This document shows positions 7,835-17,080 of a stretch of DNA of 64,000 bases, in pieces. The DNA is from Tenacibaculum tangerinum (GTDB taxonomy: Bacteria > Bacteroidota > Bacteroidia > Flavobacteriales > Flavobacteriaceae). The stretch's first letter is position 1. Every line of letters begins with the position of its first letter. The translations under genes and the position numbers were made by a program. The stretch lies in contig NZ_CP122539.1 in NCBI RefSeq assembly GCF_029853675.1, positions 853,001 through 917,000 of the forward strand. Direction: 5' to 3'. The notes beneath the pieces are model-generated. The model was not told the DNA's origin. It ran no database searches and saw only the letters and a program-made list of their open reading frames with translations.

Positions 7835-9100
7835 TTATACCAAAAACTCAAATAAATTAGGTTTATCGTTTAGATATTCACCATAAAAATTTCGTGTTTT
7901 CATTCTTTCAATAAGCGGTTGCAAATCCTCCTTCTTTTCTAGTTCTATACCCACAACTGCCGGTCCGTTTTCTCTATTGGTTTTTTTAGAATATTCGAAA
8001 AAGGTAATATCATCATTCTCGCCCAATACCTCAGCAACAAATTCTTTTAAAGCCCCTGCACGCTGTGGAAAACGAATGATAAAATAGTGTTTCAATCCGC
8101 CATATAACAACGCACGCTCTTTTATTTCGGCAGTGCGAGTGATATCGTTATTACTGCCGCTCACCACACATACAACATTTTTACCTTTTAATGCTTCTTT
8201 ATAAAAATCAAGTACACTGATGGTTAAAGCGCCAGCAGGCTCCACTACGATGGCCTCTTTATTGTACATTTCTAGAATTGTCTGACATACTTTTCCTTCA
8301 GGAACCGTAACGACTTCTGATAAGTTCTCTTGACAAATTTTGTACGTCAACTTTCCTACTTGTTGTACGGCTGCACCATCTACAAACTTGTCAATGCTAT
8401 CTAGGATAATATTTTTATTTGCTTCTATAGATTTTTTCATAGAAGGGGCTCCTAAAGGCTCAACTCCTATTACTTTTGTAGTTGGTGATAACAACTTAAA
8501 AACACTCGACAAACCAGCAGCCAATCCGCCGCCGCCTACAGGCACAAATACATAGTCGATAGCTTGTTGTGCTTGTTCTAAAATTTCTAGTCCTACCGTT
8601 GCTTGACCCTCAATAATTTTTTCGTCGTTAAACGGGTGTACAAATGTTTTTTGCAAGCTATCAGATACTAACTTCGCCGCTTTATAAGCATCGTCGAAGG
8701 TATCGCCCACCAATTTGATAGCTACAAAATCACCTCCGAACATTTTTACTTGTTCTACCTTTTGTTTCGGAGTTGGTGCGGGCATATAAATCGTTCCGTA
8801 AATCTCTTTCTTTCTACAGGCTAAGGCAACTCCTTGCGCATGATTTCCTGCACTTGCACACACAATTCCGTTTTCTAATTCCTCTTTTGTCAAAGAACTT
8901 ATTTTATTGTAAGCACCTCTAATTTTATACGAACGAACTTGTTGCAAATCTTCCCTCTTTAAAAAGATATTGGCATCAAAATGGGATGACAGATTAAAAT
9001 TTTCTTGCAACGGAGTAACCGCCACAACTTCTTTTAAAGTTGCAGCAGCTTCCTCTATTGCTTCTAACTTAGGAAAATAAGTTTTTCTTTGAACTTCCAT
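7835..9100 (-). CDS. ilvA: Threonine ammonia-lyase (threonine deaminase)
   Basis: Makes 2-oxobutanoate from threonine with pyridoxal phosphate, the entry to isoleucine synthesis in the cytosol. The 421-residue protein has the PLP lysine Lys59 in RSYKIRGAY, the asparagine loop ASAGNHAQGVA, the glycine-rich phosphate loop VGGGGLAAG and SGSNND near residue 315. The last 90 residues (HYFIIRFPQRAGALKEFV) form one ACT-like regulatory domain, so feedback by isoleucine is likely. It is the last gene of the ilv operon, five bases after ilvC, and the length fits the single-ACT-domain biosynthetic form. Confidence 0.96.
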   Translation of the reverse strand: MEVQRKTYFPKLEAIEEAAATLKEVVAVTPLQENFNLSSHFDANIFLKREDLQQVRSYKIRGAYNKISSLTKEELENGIVCASAGNHAQGVALACRKKEIYGTIYMPAPTPKQKVEQVKMFGGDFVAIKLVGDTFDDAYKAAKLVSDSLQKTFVHPFNDEKIIEGQATVGLEILEQAQQAIDYVFVPVGGGGLAAGLSSVFKLLSPTTKVIGVEPLGAPSMKKSIEANKNIILDSIDKFVDGAAVQQVGKLTYKICQENLSEVVTVPEGKVCQTILEMYNKEAIVVEPAGALTISVLDFYKEALKGKNVVCVVSGSNNDITRTAEIKERALLYGGLKHYFIIRFPQRAGALKEFVAEVLGENDDITFFEYSKKTNRENGPAVVGIELEKKEDLQPLIERMKTRNFYGEYLNDKPNLFEFLV

Positions 9101-9104
9101 ATTT

Positions 9105-10607
9105 TTATGCTAACACAGGTTCTTCTTTAGTCACATTTGTTTTAATTACCTTCATCGCCGTCATCGCCTCACGTAACTCTGCTCCTATCTTTTCAATCGG
9201 ATGATTGCGAATAGCGTTGTTTACTTTAATTAATTCTAAATTATCTACTTCATTGCTTGTACTGTACTCTTTCCCAACAACATCAGTATGTACAGATTTC
9301 ATAAAATCAGTTAACAAGGGTTTTGCTGCATGGTCGAATAAATAACACCCATATTCAGCAGTATCAGAGATAATACGGTTCATCTCAAACAGTTTCTTAC
9401 GAGCTACCGTGTTGGCTATTAATGGCAATTCATGTAACGACTCGTAATAGGCCGAGGCTGAAATAATTCCTGATTTTACCATGGTTTCAAAAGCGAGCTC
9501 TACGCCCGATTTTACGAAAGCAACTAACAAAGTTCCTTTATCAAAATACGTTTGTTCTGAAATTTCTTCGGAAGTAGCGGCTGTTTTTTCAAAGGCTGTT
9601 TCTCCAGTCGCTGCGCGCCATGTATGTAAGTTTACATCATCGTTCGCCCAGTCTTCCATCATCGTTTTTGAAAAATGTCCTGACATAATATCGTCCATGT
9701 GCTTGCTAAACAATGGAGCTAATATTTCTTTTAATTCTTCGGAAAGTTGATAGGCTTTGATTTTTGCTGGATTCGATAAACGGTCCATCATATTGGTAAT
9801 ACCTCCATGTTTTAATGCTTCGGTAATGGTTTCCCATCCATATTGAATGAGCTTTGAAGCATACGCAGGTTCAATACCTTCTTCGACCATTTTATTAAAT
9901 GATAAGATAGACCCTGTTTGTAACACCCCACATAAAATGGTTTGTTCTCCCATTAAATCTGATTTTACTTCGGCAACAAACGACGATTCTAACACTCCTG
10001 CTCTATGACCTCCTGTTGCATAGGCATAGGCTTTTGCTTGCGCCCATCCTTTGTTTTCTGGATCATTTTCAGGGTGTACAGCGATAAGTGTTGGTACTCC
10101 GAATCCACGCTTATACTCCTCTCGTACCTCGCTTCCTGGGCATTTAGGCGCCACCATAATTACAGTAATATCTTTGCGTACCTGCATTCCTTCTTCCACA
10201 ATATTAAATCCGTGAGAGTACGATAAAGTAGCTCCTGATTTCATCAAGGGCATTACCGCTTCTACCACTTGAGTATGTTGCTTATCTGGTGTTAAATTGC
10301 ACACCAAATCGGCTGTTGGAATGAGCCCTTCATAAGTTCCTACCTTAAAACCGTGTTCGGTGGCATTTTTATAGGATTGACGCTGTTCTTTGATGGCTTC
10401 ATTACGTAGTGCGTAAGAAATATCCAATCCTGAATCGCGCATGTTTAATCCTTGGTTCAATCCTTGTGCTCCACATCCTACAATTACCACTTTCTTACCC
10501 TTTAATGCGGCAATTCCTTCAGAAAACTCTTCTGTGTTCATAAACCTACATTTTCCTAACTGCGCTAATTTTTCTCTTAATGATAATTGGTTGAAATAAT
10601 TTTTCAT
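9105..10607 (-). CDS. ilvC: Ketol-acid reductoisomerase, long (class II) form
   Basis: Converts 2-acetolactate and 2-aceto-2-hydroxybutanoate to the dihydroxy acids with NADPH and Mg2+. The 500-residue length marks the long class II form with a duplicated knotted C-terminal domain. The N-terminal Rossmann motif is [17 protein letters not shown] (about residues 35-51); the metal and catalytic region includes [14 protein letters not shown] and [12 protein letters not shown]. It lies between ilvN and ilvA in the operon with 20- and 4-base gaps, so it should be co-transcribed. Confidence 0.96.
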   Translation of the reverse strand: MKNYFNQLSLREKLAQLGKCRFMNTEEFSEGIAALKGKKVVIVGCGAQGLNQGLNMRDSGLDISYALRNEAIKEQRQSYKNATEHGFKVGTYEGLIPTADLVCNLTPDKQHTQVVEAVMPLMKSGATLSYSHGFNIVEEGMQVRKDITVIMVAPKCPGSEVREEYKRGFGVPTLIAVHPENDPENKGWAQAKAYAYATGGHRAGVLESSFVAEVKSDLMGEQTILCGVLQTGSILSFNKMVEEGIEPAYASKLIQYGWETITEALKHGGITNMMDRLSNPAKIKAYQLSEELKEILAPLFSKHMDDIMSGHFSKTMMEDWANDDVNLHTWRAATGETAFEKTAATSEEISEQTYFDKGTLLVAFVKSGVELAFETMVKSGIISASAYYESLHELPLIANTVARKKLFEMNRIISDTAEYGCYLFDHAAKPLLTDFMKSVHTDVVGKEYSTSNEVDNLELIKVNNAIRNHPIEKIGAELREAMTAMKVIKTNVTKEEPVLA

Positions 10608-10627
10608 TTCTTTCGTATTTGTGTTTT

Positions 10628-11155
10628 TTATGCTTTTATTAATTGTAATAATTGAGATACGGGCATTTCATCCTTCGTAATGGCTATTCTTCCTGATCGT
10701 ACGAATTGCATGATACCGTGTTTGTCTAAAATATGATACAACTCTTCCACTTCTTCCTTTTTGCCAGACTTTTCCAACACAAAAAAGTTTTTATTAATGT
10801 TGATGACTCTTGATTTACTTTGATTGATAATCGTTTGAATTTCATCGTTGTTGGTTAACAAATCGGTACTGAGTTTAAACAAGCATGATTCTTGGTAAAC
10901 CGTTTCTTCATCGGTATGGTAAAAAGCTTTGATAACCTCTACTTGCTTTTCAATTTGACCAATTATTTTTTTCATTTGCTCTTCTGTGATTTTTACTAAA
11001 AGTGTAATTCTAGAAACACTTTTAATTTCCGAAGAAGAACTGTTTATACTTTCAATATTAATATGTCTTCGTTGAAATATGGCTGATATTCTATTTAACA
11101 ATCCAACATTGTTTTCTGTATAAATAGAAACTGTATAGGTGTTTTTTGTACTCAT
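10628..11155 (-). CDS. ilvN: Acetolactate synthase small (regulatory) subunit
   Basis: Regulatory partner of IlvB, binding valine through an N-terminal ACT domain ([20 protein letters not shown], residues about 5-75). The 175 residues match the long IlvH/IlvN type with a second C-terminal domain that activates the catalytic subunit. Its ATG lies six bases after the ilvB stop. Because the large subunit gene carries a frameshift, this subunit may lack a full-length partner unless the frameshift is an error. Confidence 0.94.
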   Translation of the reverse strand: MSTKNTYTVSIYTENNVGLLNRISAIFQRRHINIESINSSSSEIKSVSRITLLVKITEEQMKKIIGQIEKQVEVIKAFYHTDEETVYQESCLFKLSTDLLTNNDEIQTIINQSKSRVININKNFFVLEKSGKKEEVEELYHILDKHGIMQFVRSGRIAITKDEMPVSQLLQLIKA

Positions 11156-11161
11156 TTTTTG

Positions 11162-12896
11162 TTATTTTAATCGAATATCTGATACCGATGCTCCTGTAGG
11201 AATCATTGGAAATACGTTGTTTTCTTTTTCTACGCATACTTCTAAAAAATAAGCGTCTTTAGATTGCATCATTTCTTGAACAGCGGTTGCTAAATCTTCT
11301 CTTTTAGTTACTCTATTTGCGGCTATATGATATCCTTTGGCAATCGTAACAAAGTCAGGATTCGTCATTTCAGTCGAGGCATATCGTTTGTCAAAAAACA
11401 ATTGTTGCCATTGTCGTACCATTCCTAAAAACTCGTTATTTAACACCACTATTTTCACAGCAGCTTTCGTTTGTAAAATCGTTCCTAATTCTTGTATGGT
11501 CATTTGGTAGCCACCGTCGCCAATTACCGCAATCACCTCACGTTCTGGAGTTCCCATTTTAGCTCCAATCGCTGCTGGTAATGCAAAGCCCATGGTACCT
11601 AATCCGCCAGAAGTAATACTACTTTTAGATTGATTGAATTCAGCATAACGACTTGCTATCATTTGGTGTTGCCCCACATCGGTAACTACAATAGCTTTTC
11701 CTTCTGAAGCTTCGTTTAGCTGTTTGATAACCTCTCCCATCGTGAGTCCTTCTTTGGTAGGGTACAAATCATTTTGTATCACTTTATCAAACTCTATGGC
11801 ATCTAATTTTCTAAACTCTTGCAACCATTCTTTGTGTGAATTTTCTTGTAATAGTGGTTGCGCCGCTGCCAAGGTCTCTTTTACATTTCCTAAAACAGCA
11901 ACAGTTGTTTTCACGTTTTTGTCAACTTCTGCAGGATCTATTTCAAAATGGATTACTTTGGCTTGTTTTGCATAACGACTCAAATCTCCCGTAACACGGT
12001 CGTCAAAACGCATTCCAATAGCGATTAGCACATCACATTCGTTGGTCAATTTATTCGGACCATAATTACCATGCATACCTACCATACCTACATGCAACGG
12101 ATGTTTGGTTGGTAAAGCTGATAAGCCTAATAAGGTGCTTGCCGATGGAATTCCTGCTTTTTGTATAAACGCTTTGAATTCTTCTTCTGCTTCTCCAAGA
12201 ATTACTCCTTGCCCCCAAACCACCAATGGCTTTTTTCGCCGCATTAATAAAGGCTACAGCCGCTTCAACGCTTTGCATATCCATCGTAGGAACTGGTTGA
12301 TAACTTCGTATAGACGTACACTTTTTATATTCGAAATCAAACTCTTCAAACTGCGCATTCTTGGTAATATCAACCAAAACAGGACCGGGTCGTCCTGAAC
12401 GGGCAATGTAAAATGCTTTTGCCATTACCTCAGGGATTTCGCTTGCTTTGGTTATTTGATAATTCCACTTGGTTACAGGCGTTGAAATACCTACAATATC
12501 GGTTTCTTGAAACGCATCGGAACCCAATAAGTGAGACCCGACTTGACCCGTAATGCAAACCATTGGGGTTGAATCAATCTGTGCATCGGCAATTCCTGTA
12601 ATTAAATTCGTCGCTCCTGGACCCGAAGTTGCTATAGCTACTCCCACTTTTCCCGTTGCTCTTGCATACCCTTGTGCCGCATGGGTAGCCCCTTGCTCGT
12701 GACGTGTTAATACATGATGTAATTGATCTTGGTATTTATACAACTCGTCATATACTGGCATAATAGCCCCTCCTGGATATCCGTATAACAAATCGACTCC
12801 TTCTGCCAATAAACATTTAATTACGGCTTCTGCACCTGTAATGGTTACTTTTTGGGTGGTTTCTTGTGCTGTTTGTTGTTGTGTTTTTGCTTCCAT
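11162..12896 (-). CDS. ilvB: Acetolactate synthase large subunit, interrupted by a one-base frameshift
   Basis: Catalytic subunit of acetolactate synthase (TPP, FAD, Mg2+). The coding region is in two frames. The 5' part (to about 12230) holds the N-terminal TPP-binding domain with the catalytic glutamate in HEQGATHAAQGYARATGKVG. The 3' part holds the central domain and the TPP motif GDGGYQMTIQELGTILQTK. The join is an A6 run (12231-12236 on the plus strand as T6): with five A residues AAINAAKK would continue into PLVVWGQGVILGEAEE. Total length 1735 bases is one more than a multiple of three, giving 577 residues when corrected. It is either a recent mutation causing Ile/Val auxotrophy or a homopolymer sequencing error. 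Confidence 0.92.
12231..12236 (-). other. Frameshift site in ilvB (A6 tract)
   Basis: On the coding strand GCG GCG AAA AAA GCC ATT leaves the IlvB frame, while removal of one A gives GCG GCG AAA AAG CCA TTG, which continues the conserved KKPLVVWGQG. A +1 shift is needed, so the well-known -1 slippage at such tracts would not rescue it. Confidence 0.85.
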
Positions 12897-13005
12897 AAAC
12901 TCAGCTTTGTGCTTTTAGCTTTTGGCTATATGCTTAGTTATTTTATTAAATTTTAACGTTATTCAACATCGTCTTTAATCTTGACTCTTTTATTCTTTTC
13001 TCAAA

Positions 13006-14682
13006 CTAAAATTCGTCGGTTACACATCCGTTAGAGGCAGATGCCACGGTTCTTGCATATTTATAGAGTACGCCTCTTGTTACTTTTAAAGGTGGCGCCA
13101 CCCATTCTTGTTTTCTTTTTGTTAATTCTTCTTCTGAAACTTCTAGATTAATGGTATTCGTTTCAGCATTGATGGTGATGGTATCTCCGTCTTTTACCAA
13201 AGCAATGACACCTCCTTCTTGAGCTTCTGGCGTAATGTGCCCGACTACAAACCCGTGCGTACCTCCCGAGAAACGACCATCGGTAATCAAGGCTACTTCT
13301 TTACCCAATCCTGCTCCCATAATTGCGGCTGTTGGTTTTAACATTTCTGGCATTCCTGGTCCGCCTTTGGGACCTTCATACCGAATTACAACAACATCTC
13401 CTTTGGCCACCTTTCCGTCGCGTATGCCATCATTCGCTGCATATTCACCTTCAAAAACTTTGGCTTTTCCTGAAAAATACAAGCCTTCTTTTCCTGTTAT
13501 TTTAGCTACGGAACCCTCTTTTGCTAAATTTCCGTAGAGCATACGTAAATGCCCCGTGGCTTTGATAGGGTTTTCTGTTGGTTTGATAACTTCTTGTCCG
13601 TTTGTTAAACTTGGAACTTCGGTAAGATTTTCGGCAAGTGTTTTTCCAGTCACTGTTAAACAGTCTCCATGTAACAAGCCTTTTTCTAATAAGTATTTTA
13701 AAACTGCTGGAGTTCCGCCTACCTTGTGTACGTCTTCCATCAAGTATTTTCCACTCGGTTTTAAATCGGCTAAAAATGGGGTTTCATCAGAAATGCGTTG
13801 AAAATCTTCTAGGGTAAATTGCACCTCTGCTGCTTTGGCTATGGCTAAAAAGTGCAATACAGCATTGGTTGAACCTCCCATAACGGTTACCAATCGCACC
13901 GCATTTTCTAGAGATTTTTTGGTAACAATGTCTGATGGTTTAATGTCTTTTTCTAACAATACTCGCAATGCTTCCCCTGCTGCAATACATTCTTGTTCTT
14001 TATCGTTACTAATGGCAGGATTTGATGAATTATAGGGTAAGCTCATTCCTAAAGCTTCTATCGCCGAAGCCATGGTGTTTGCGGTGTACATTCCGCCACA
14101 AGCGCCTGCTCCTGGGCATGCTTTTTCTATAACACTTTGGTACTCTTTTTGGGTAATGGTGCCTGCTACTTTTTCTCCCCAAGCTTCAAAGGCAGAGACT
14201 ACATCTAATTTTTTTCCTTCATGACATCCTGATGCGATGGTACCTCCATACACTAAAACTGACGGACGGTTTAAACGCAACATTGCCATTAAGGCTCCGG
14301 GCATATTTTTATCGCATCCTACCACTGTTACCAATCCGTCATACGACATTGCTTGTACTACGGTTTCCATAGAGTCGGCAATGACATCACGAGAAGGTAG
14401 TGAATAACGCATACCTGGGGTTCCCATAGAAATTCCATCAGAAACGCCAATGGTATTAAATATCAATCCAATTAAATCAGCATTTTCAGTTCCTTCTTTT
14501 ACCAATTTTGCCAAATCATTTAAATGCATATTGCACGGATTTCCTTCGTAACCCGTACTTGCAATTCCTATTAACGGTTTTTCTAAATCTGATTTTGATA
14601 AGCCAATGGCGTGCAACATCGCTTGTGCTGCTGGTTGTGTATCGTCTTGCGTTACTTGTTTACTGAATTTATTTAATTCCAT
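13006..14682 (-). CDS. ilvD: Dihydroxy-acid dehydratase
   Basis: Dehydrates 2,3-dihydroxy acids to the 2-oxo acids of valine and isoleucine with an Fe-S cluster and Mg2+. The 558-residue length is standard. Cluster cysteines are seen in [15 protein letters not shown] and [14 protein letters not shown]; the C-terminal part has GGPGMPEML and [15 protein letters not shown]. It is the second gene, four bases after ilvE, with a 109-base gap to ilvB, the largest spacing inside the operon. Confidence 0.96.
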   Translation of the reverse strand: MELNKFSKQVTQDDTQPAAQAMLHAIGLSKSDLEKPLIGIASTGYEGNPCNMHLNDLAKLVKEGTENADLIGLIFNTIGVSDGISMGTPGMRYSLPSRDVIADSMETVVQAMSYDGLVTVVGCDKNMPGALMAMLRLNRPSVLVYGGTIASGCHEGKKLDVVSAFEAWGEKVAGTITQKEYQSVIEKACPGAGACGGMYTANTMASAIEALGMSLPYNSSNPAISNDKEQECIAAGEALRVLLEKDIKPSDIVTKKSLENAVRLVTVMGGSTNAVLHFLAIAKAAEVQFTLEDFQRISDETPFLADLKPSGKYLMEDVHKVGGTPAVLKYLLEKGLLHGDCLTVTGKTLAENLTEVPSLTNGQEVIKPTENPIKATGHLRMLYGNLAKEGSVAKITGKEGLYFSGKAKVFEGEYAANDGIRDGKVAKGDVVVIRYEGPKGGPGMPEMLKPTAAIMGAGLGKEVALITDGRFSGGTHGFVVGHITPEAQEGGVIALVKDGDTITINAETNTINLEVSEEELTKRKQEWVAPPLKVTRGVLYKYARTVASASNGCVTDEF

Positions 14683-14686
14683 ATTA

Positions 14687-15574
14687 TTAGCTTGCTTTGC
14701 GTTTTTGGCGTAGTCCTAATACTTCGTCTTTATATAATTTCATTAATTGATATCCGTGTGTTTTTTCCCATGCTAATGGAAATTGATATTCATCTAACGA
14801 TTGTAATCCTACTACTTCGGCTGCGGTTCCTGTAAAAAAGCACGCATCGGCCTGTTTTAACTCTTCTAGGGTAAAGTGCTTTTCTGTTACCAATATTCCT
14901 TCTTCTCTGCACAAATCGATAACCGTTGAACGAGTGATTCCAGCCATGATATGACCTCTTGGTGGTGTGTATAATTTTCCGTCTTTCTGCATAAAAACAT
15001 TTGCTCCTGAACATTCTGCTACATTACCGTTCATATCTAGCAACAGCGCTTCGTCATAGCCATCGTTCTTTGCTTCGTTTGTTGCTAATATAGAGTTGAT
15101 ATAGTGTCCTGTTACTTTTGCTTCTACAAAACATGACTTCGGATTCGGGCGTTGAAATGAGGAAGTTCTTACACGTAGTAATTTATCTCCCATATATTTT
15201 CCCCACTCCCAACATTGAATAGTTAAATTCGATTCTTTAGAGCTAAACAAACTCATATCGACTCCGGTAGTAACCAACGGACGTATATAAGCGTCTTTCA
15301 ATCCATTACGTTCTAACAATTCGTAGGTGATTTGGGTTAGCTCTTCTTCTGAATACGCTAATGGAATGTTCATTACTCCTGCTCCGAACTTTAGCCTTTT
15401 ATAGTGTTCATACGGCTTAAATATTTTAGTTCCTTCATTCGTGTGGTATGCTCTTATACCCTCAAAAACTCCATTTCCGTAGTGTAAACTTTGGCTGTAT
15501 ACATTGGCAGTGGCGTCTTTTGCCTTAATAAATTGCCCATTCTGATAAATTACTGTTTGTTCGTTGTAATACAT
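14687..15574 (-). CDS. ilvE: Branched-chain amino acid aminotransferase
   Basis: Last step of isoleucine, valine and leucine synthesis, a class IV PLP transaminase. The 295-residue protein has [15 protein letters not shown] near the start, the PLP lysine in [19 protein letters not shown] (about residue 155), the ECSGANVFM loop and [10 protein letters not shown]. It is the first gene of the operon and follows the double attenuator leader after about 155 bases of non-coding mRNA. Confidence 0.94.
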   Translation of the reverse strand: MYYNEQTVIYQNGQFIKAKDATANVYSQSLHYGNGVFEGIRAYHTNEGTKIFKPYEHYKRLKFGAGVMNIPLAYSEEELTQITYELLERNGLKDAYIRPLVTTGVDMSLFSSKESNLTIQCWEWGKYMGDKLLRVRTSSFQRPNPKSCFVEAKVTGHYINSILATNEAKNDGYDEALLLDMNGNVAECSGANVFMQKDGKLYTPPRGHIMAGITRSTVIDLCREEGILVTEKHFTLEELKQADACFFTGTAAEVVGLQSLDEYQFPLAWEKTHGYQLMKLYKDEVLGLRQKRKAS

Positions 15575-15730
15575 TTTTTAATGGTTTCAGTGTTCAAAAT
15601 TATTTTTCGTTTTTTTATTTATACTTTGGTATTTAGTATTTTAATGATTTCTATTCTGTATAAAAAGAATATAAATAACTGTTTTTAAGTGTTTTAACAT
15701 TTTAAACTTATGATATTCACAAGAATAAAA

Positions 15731-15760
15731 AAGCCTGTATCATAAATTAGATACAGGCTT
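15731..15760 (-). terminator. ilv leader terminator 2 (proximal attenuator)
   Basis: AAGCCTGTATC (15731-15741) pairs perfectly with GATACAGGCTT (15750-15760) around an 8-base loop, and the minus strand continues into TTTTTTATTC, an intrinsic terminator. It ends 25 bases after the stop of leader peptide 2 and lies 157 bases before ilvE, the position of an attenuator. Confidence 0.88.
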
Positions 15761-15784
15761 ACTTATAGGTAATTATTATCTGTA

Positions 15785-15847
15785 TCAACTCGGTGGAGAG
15801 CTAATAATGACAATACTAATTACTACGATGTTAAAAAATTGATTCAT
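15785..15847 (-). CDS. ilv leader peptide 2 (Ile/Val-rich, 20 aa)
   Basis: Encodes MNQFFNIVVISIVIISSPPS: eight of its 20 residues are Ile or Val (five Ile, three Val), clustered at codons 7-15, just before a terminator hairpin. This is the design of a ribosome-mediated attenuation leader: starvation for charged tRNA-Ile or tRNA-Val stalls the ribosome in the cluster and prevents the terminator from forming. It is too short for usual gene finding. Its core resembles leader 1 (VISS/VIISS near the end), which suggests one arose from the other by duplication. Confidence 0.75.
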   Translation of the reverse strand: MNQFFNIVVISIVIISSPPS

Positions 15848-15862
15848 CTTTTTACGATATTA

Positions 15863-15895
15863 AAAAAGGCTTCCTAAAATTTAGGAAGCCTTTTT
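15863..15895 (-). terminator. ilv leader terminator 1 (distal attenuator)
   Basis: AAAAAGGCTTCCTAAA (15863-15878) is complementary along 16 bases to 15880-15895; the minus strand reads into TTTTTTAATATC. A strong intrinsic terminator that lies 35 bases after leader peptide 1 and 15 bases before the start of leader 2. Because of its A-rich base it could also act in the opposite direction. Confidence 0.88.
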
Positions 15896-15930
15896 GTACT
15901 TTATATTTTCAACTTGTAAATACCACTTCC

Positions 15931-15993
15931 CTATCCTTGTGAGCTAATCACAATGACAATAATAGAAATGATATGTAACATTTGTTTTTTCAT
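15931..15993 (-). CDS. ilv leader peptide 1 (Ile/Val-rich, 20 aa)
   Basis: Encodes MKKQMLHIISIIVIVISSQG, with six Ile, two Val and one Leu, eight of the nine between codons 8 and 16. It is followed by terminator 1. Together the two peptide-terminator pairs precede ilvE and no other gene, so transcription must pass two attenuators in series. The start ATG is the only one in the right place; no Shine-Dalgarno is expected in Bacteroidota. Confidence 0.75.
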   Translation of the reverse strand: MKKQMLHIISIIVIVISSQG

Positions 15994-16124
15994 CTGATGT
16001 CACAAATATTTAAAATTATTTTTTAATTATCCTAATCTTTTTTATTTTTTTCTGTGTTTTTTGCTAAAAACAACTTTATAAACTACTGTATTTGTTGCAC
16101 TTATAAAAAAAATACTTTTTTTTG

Positions 16125-16156
16125 TTGTAATTATTAAAATTTATTTTATAGATTTG
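16125..16156 (+). promoter_or_regulatory. Bacteroidota-type promoter of the arginine cluster
   Basis: TTG (16125-16127), a 21-base spacer, then TAGATTTG (16149-16156), matching the flavobacterial sigma-70 consensus TTG / TAnnTTTG with a 17-23 base spacer. Transcription would start near 16162, giving a leader of about 305 bases before the GNAT gene. Confidence 0.65.
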
Positions 16157-16163
16157 TCGCATT

Positions 16164-16229
16164 ATGCAAACAAATAAAACATATACTCATATACCCAGTT
16201 TTCTAGTGCGGTTTGTTAACCGACGCTAG
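16164..16229 (+). CDS. Possible Arg-containing leader mini-ORF of the arginine cluster
   Basis: ATG at 16164, just at the predicted transcript start, opens a 21-codon frame, MQTNKTYTHIPSFLVRFVNR plus a last Arg, with three Arg codons among the last six and the stop inside a hairpin. The position and the arginine codons suggest a sensing leader, but there is no clear intrinsic terminator directly after it, so attenuation is only a possibility. Confidence 0.35.
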   Translation: MQTNKTYTHIPSFLVRFVNRR

Positions 16230-16250
16230 GTCTTCCCTTACACAAAACTG
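16196..16250 (+). promoter_or_regulatory. Nested hairpin in the arginine mRNA leader
   Basis: Outer arms CAGTTTT (16196-16202) and AAAACTG (16244-16250) enclose an inner stem CTAGTGCGGTT (16203-16213) with AACCGACGCTAG (16218-16229; one G-T pair and a bulge). A U-rich stretch (about 16259-16277) follows 8 bases later. The motif TTAACCGACG recurs at 16360-16369. No other gene lies in 16230-16468. Confidence 0.45.
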
Positions 16251-16468
16251 AATATTGTATAATTTTATTTTTTTCTTTTGATTTCAACTAGTTACATTTC
16301 TACACCGTTCCAAATTCCTGTTATTATTTTTAATAACGCAATTTGTGTACGACCTATTTTTAACCGACGTCGCCCGTAAGGGTGTTGTTTCTTTTGGGAA
16401 CCTAGGTGTGTCCGGTTCTTCATTCAGTTCAAAGATTACTAACAAAATATATTTAAAAATCAATTTCA

Positions 16469-17080
16469 ATGAGAGTTGTTATTGCCAATCAATCGCATAG
16501 TAAGTATGCTGAAATTATTTGTCAAACTATTGACGAAGCTGCTCTGGTTAGAGGCACAGGAATTGCCAAAAGAAAACCAGAATATATTATTACTAAACTA
16601 GAAAATGGGAACGCTGTTATCGCTTTAGACAGAGATAAGTTCGCTGGATTTTGCTATATCGAGGCATGGAGTCACGGTAAGTTTGTTGCTAATTCAGGGT
16701 TAATTGTTCACCCCGACTACAGAGGTATTGGATTGGCTAAGAAAATTAAAAAAGTAGTTTTTGAACACTCCAGAGCAAAATTTCCGAATGCAAAGATATT
16801 TAGTATTACTACGGGTTTAGCGGTTATGAAACTAAACAGCGATTTAGGGTATAAACCTGTTACCTTTTCTGAACTTACCGATGACCAATCTTTTTGGAAT
16901 GGTTGCCAAACCTGCAAAAACTACGATGTTTTACAGCGTACTCAACAAAAAATGTGTTTGTGTACGGGCATGTTATACGACCCTAATAAAAAGACACCAC
17001 ATATTAAAGTGAAAGAAAAAGTTTTTCAAAGACTTAAAAGAATCAAAGAAACTATCTTCTTAAAAAAAGACAAAAAATGA
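16469..17080 (+). CDS. GNAT-family N-acyltransferase, candidate first enzyme of arginine synthesis
   Basis: A 203-residue GNAT protein with the acyl-CoA loop in LIVHPDYRGIGLAKKIKK (about residues 74-91) and a cysteine-rich tail (CQTCKNYDVLQ, KMCLCTG). It overlaps argG by four bases (ATGA) and leads the arginine cluster, which otherwise has every step but the acylation of glutamate. The natural inference is that it is the N-acylglutamate synthase, using acetyl-CoA or, given the carbamoyltransferase residue, succinyl-CoA. The family is seen; the substrate is inferred from context only. Confidence 0.75.
   Translation: MRVVIANQSHSKYAEIICQTIDEAALVRGTGIAKRKPEYIITKLENGNAVIALDRDKFAGFCYIEAWSHGKFVANSGLIVHPDYRGIGLAKKIKKVVFEHSRAKFPNAKIFSITTGLAVMKLNSDLGYKPVTFSELTDDQSFWNGCQTCKNYDVLQRTQQKMCLCTGMLYDPNKKTPHIKVKEKVFQRLKRIKETIFLKKDKK

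Noticed and set aside
12066..12244. Two separate acetolactate synthase genes overlapping by 179 bases
   Set aside because: The two frames are complementary halves of one IlvB and join at an A6 run.
16284..16469. Minus-strand ORF of 61 codons upstream of the GNAT gene
   Set aside because: It has no motif, lies in the leader of the arginine cluster, and its low complexity fits chance.
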